Source of the DNA: Agarophyton chilense
Lineage: Eukaryota > Rhodophyta > Florideophyceae > Gracilariales > Gracilariaceae
Length of the DNA stretch: 64,000 nt
NCBI GenBank assembly: GCA_030374765.1
Contig: JARGXX010000105.1
Location: 62,001 to 126,000, forward strand
Direction of reading: 5' to 3'
A program made the position numbers and the translations under genes. Under the pieces are notes generated by a model. It did no database searches, was not told the origin of the DNA, and saw only the letters and a program-made list of their open reading frames with translations. Shown here in pieces: positions 62,374-64,000 of the stretch (its first letter is position 1; each line of letters starts with the position of its first letter).

Positions 62374-63070
62374 ATGTCAAAATCGGAAAAACAGATGAAA
62401 TTACGTCTCTTGCAGCTTAATTGTCGCGGTCTGCTCAACGCCGCCAAACGTGCAGAGCTCTCCAAGAATGCCAATGACTGTCAAATCGACCTCATTTGTC
62501 TGCGAGAAACATTCTTGAAAAAGAGTGATAGATCGCCGACGATCGAAGGCTATGAGATGTTGGGAAGATATGACAGGCAGGATGGCGTGACTCTGGTGGG
62601 CGGAAGAGGAGGAGCAGCAGCAGGGCGCAGATCTTTCAGGCAAAGTAAGCCAAGCTCCAAGAATGGAGACAGTCGCAGTTTTGGTAAGAACCACAAAAGA
62701 GCCGATGACGATATCAAACGTCTAAGTTTGTTTCAAATTGCGATACTCAACCTTGTGTGAACAGTACTTTCAAGAGCACTTCATCGTAGCACAGTATCAT
62801 TTGCGGCTCTTGGTATCCATCATGGACTGAGACAGCTGGACTAGACTTTGAAACGTATCTCGAAGAAACAGACCGAATTATTCTCAATTTAGAAAGAGTA
62901 ACGACTCGTACTGAGCCCTCTGCAGGCACACAGAGTCCAATCGACGTGGCATCTATTCTAAGAAAATGGCTGCCGTTCTCGCAACTAGCAAGCAGAAGGG
63001 GTCCTTTTTTCGAATCATCAGGCGGGCACAATCAGCATTCACATAAACCAATCGAGGAGAAGAAAGCCAC
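62374..63070 (+). mobile_element. LINE relic: APE-type endonuclease domain
   Basis: From the ATG at 62374 the translation runs MKLRLLQLNCRGLLNAAKRA, then IDLICLRETFLKKSD, then IEGYEMLGRYDR. This fits the start of the LINE endonuclease (LQ-NCRGL..K..EL...DIICLQET). In other frames at about 62880-62960 comes TRTEPSAGTQSPIDVA, matching the endonuclease segment with consensus GTQS-x-IDV. So the domain is present but frame-shifted at least once. The RT is not seen downstream. It begins about 115 bp after copy 2 of the direct repeat. Confidence 0.6.
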
Positions 63071-64000
63071 TGTGTAGTGTCAAAAAAGCATTATGCTAGA
63101 AGTACTGAAAAGCTGTAGCGAAAGAACTCGGGAGAAATCTAAATCGGCAATGTTGAATCCTAGAAGCAAAGAACGCGACAATAAGGAAGGCCATCAAAAT
63201 AGCTGCGATCTAACCAATCCCGATTGGAAAACCGCAGCGTCGTACGCCATGCTTGTGCGCGGACGCATAAGATGTAAAACTCTGCGGTGTTGCAGCGTGA
63301 AAGAAGTTTATGTGCGGCTTCTAAAAATACACTGTAATATGCCCGATAGGGTGATAACATGCGCAACACGAGAACGAAAAATAAAGAATAGACTGCAAAC
63401 AATAACAGCGGACCACGAGACAGGCGTTGAACAACAAGAGCGGCTGAGGCCTGCTCTATAACAGCATCATTCAATTCGTAGACTGTCGGGTAGTGAACCT
63501 TGTTTTTCTTTAAGCCCAAGAACAAACACTTCATTCTGTTTGACTTAAAACTTCTTCCGTTTATAGATTGTCATCTGCACCATGCTCTTCCAAAACAAAC
63601 CTTGTCAAATCTTCATCGTTCCTTGTCGCCAAGCCTCAAAACTAACGGAATCCAAAGCCTTTTTGACTTTCAAAAATTGGGTGAAAAACAAGTTCGTCCC
63701 CTATACTGAACCTACATATATAGTTTAATCTTCACAAGCATAACGCTAACAAAATTTATCATCTTTGCAATCCTAAACGCTTCGAACATCATCGCCTTAC
63801 ACTCTCTTCATTTACTCCATCTCCTTTGCTCTTAGGGTTATTTCCATCTTCTTCTTCCTGCTTTTCATTCTTTTTAACTCTCTCATCATTTTCAGATCCA
63901 TCGCGATAAGCAAGCAGTAGAACGATTCTACTCTCTAAATTTCTTTGTGAGTGCCACAACATTCAGAAACTTTTCTTCAGAGAGTAATAAAATCGTCTGC
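63071..64000. other. right-end spacer, nothing recognised
   Basis: AT- and CT-rich sequence with only short frames. It could include more LINE remains too decayed to identify. Confidence 0.4.

Overview
The window looks like nuclear DNA of a compact, intron-poor eukaryote that is rich in retrotransposons. A red alga (florideophyte, Chondrus crispus-like) is my best guess. The support is that host genes are single-exon or have one short intron near the start, that short runs of housekeeping genes are separated by tens of kilobases of LTR elements, and that a plant-type MSI4/FVE WD40 protein is present. The species is inference; the eukaryotic origin is certain (RPS3, CCT3 and NUF2-like genes, spliceosomal introns).

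Layout. 1-6296: decayed Ty3/gypsy chromovirus A (+), cut by the window edge, ending in a 646-bp LTR. 6297-8580: no supportable gene. 8581-17447: Ty3/gypsy chromovirus B (-) with paired 446-bp LTRs. 17448-22230: almost featureless. 22231-23953: decayed hypothetical gene. 24465-25646: NUF2-like kinetochore gene carrying a 56-bp palindrome and frame breaks. About 25760-36645: chromovirus C (+), the best preserved. 36646-37740 and about 38870-39730: further gypsy remnants. 40175-46233: two convergent histone-H3-tail-like loci in inverted orientation, with a complete-looking Ty1/copia element (40926-45533) inserted between them. 46374-60852: the gene-rich block. 61047-62257: second copy of a 1.2-kb direct repeat (first copy 54337-55549). 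62374-63070: LINE endonuclease relic. 63071-64000: nothing recognisable.

Host genes in the block are a SAM-DUF202 membrane protein (-) divergent from a small heat-shock protein (+), a TPX2-like spindle protein with a KEN box (+), a secreted Cys-rich protein (-), ribosomal protein uS3/RPS3 (+, one intron), a Nudix hydrolase (-), chaperonin subunit CCT3 (-, one intron after a 25-nt coding exon), and an MSI4/FVE-type histone-binding WD40 protein (+) divergent from CCT3.

Most unusual features. (1) All three large chromoviruses have an open or decayed gene on the opposite strand between the chromodomain and the 3' LTR; those of A and C are clearly homologous to each other. (2) The H3-tail-like loci have nearly identical 5' flanks, but identity stops abruptly at codon 10. 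(3) A fold-back insertion apparently breaks NUF2. (4) The copia element has 88-bp LTRs and a primer site matching the anticodon stem of initiator tRNA-Met. (5) A recent 1.2-kb direct repeat brackets three host genes.
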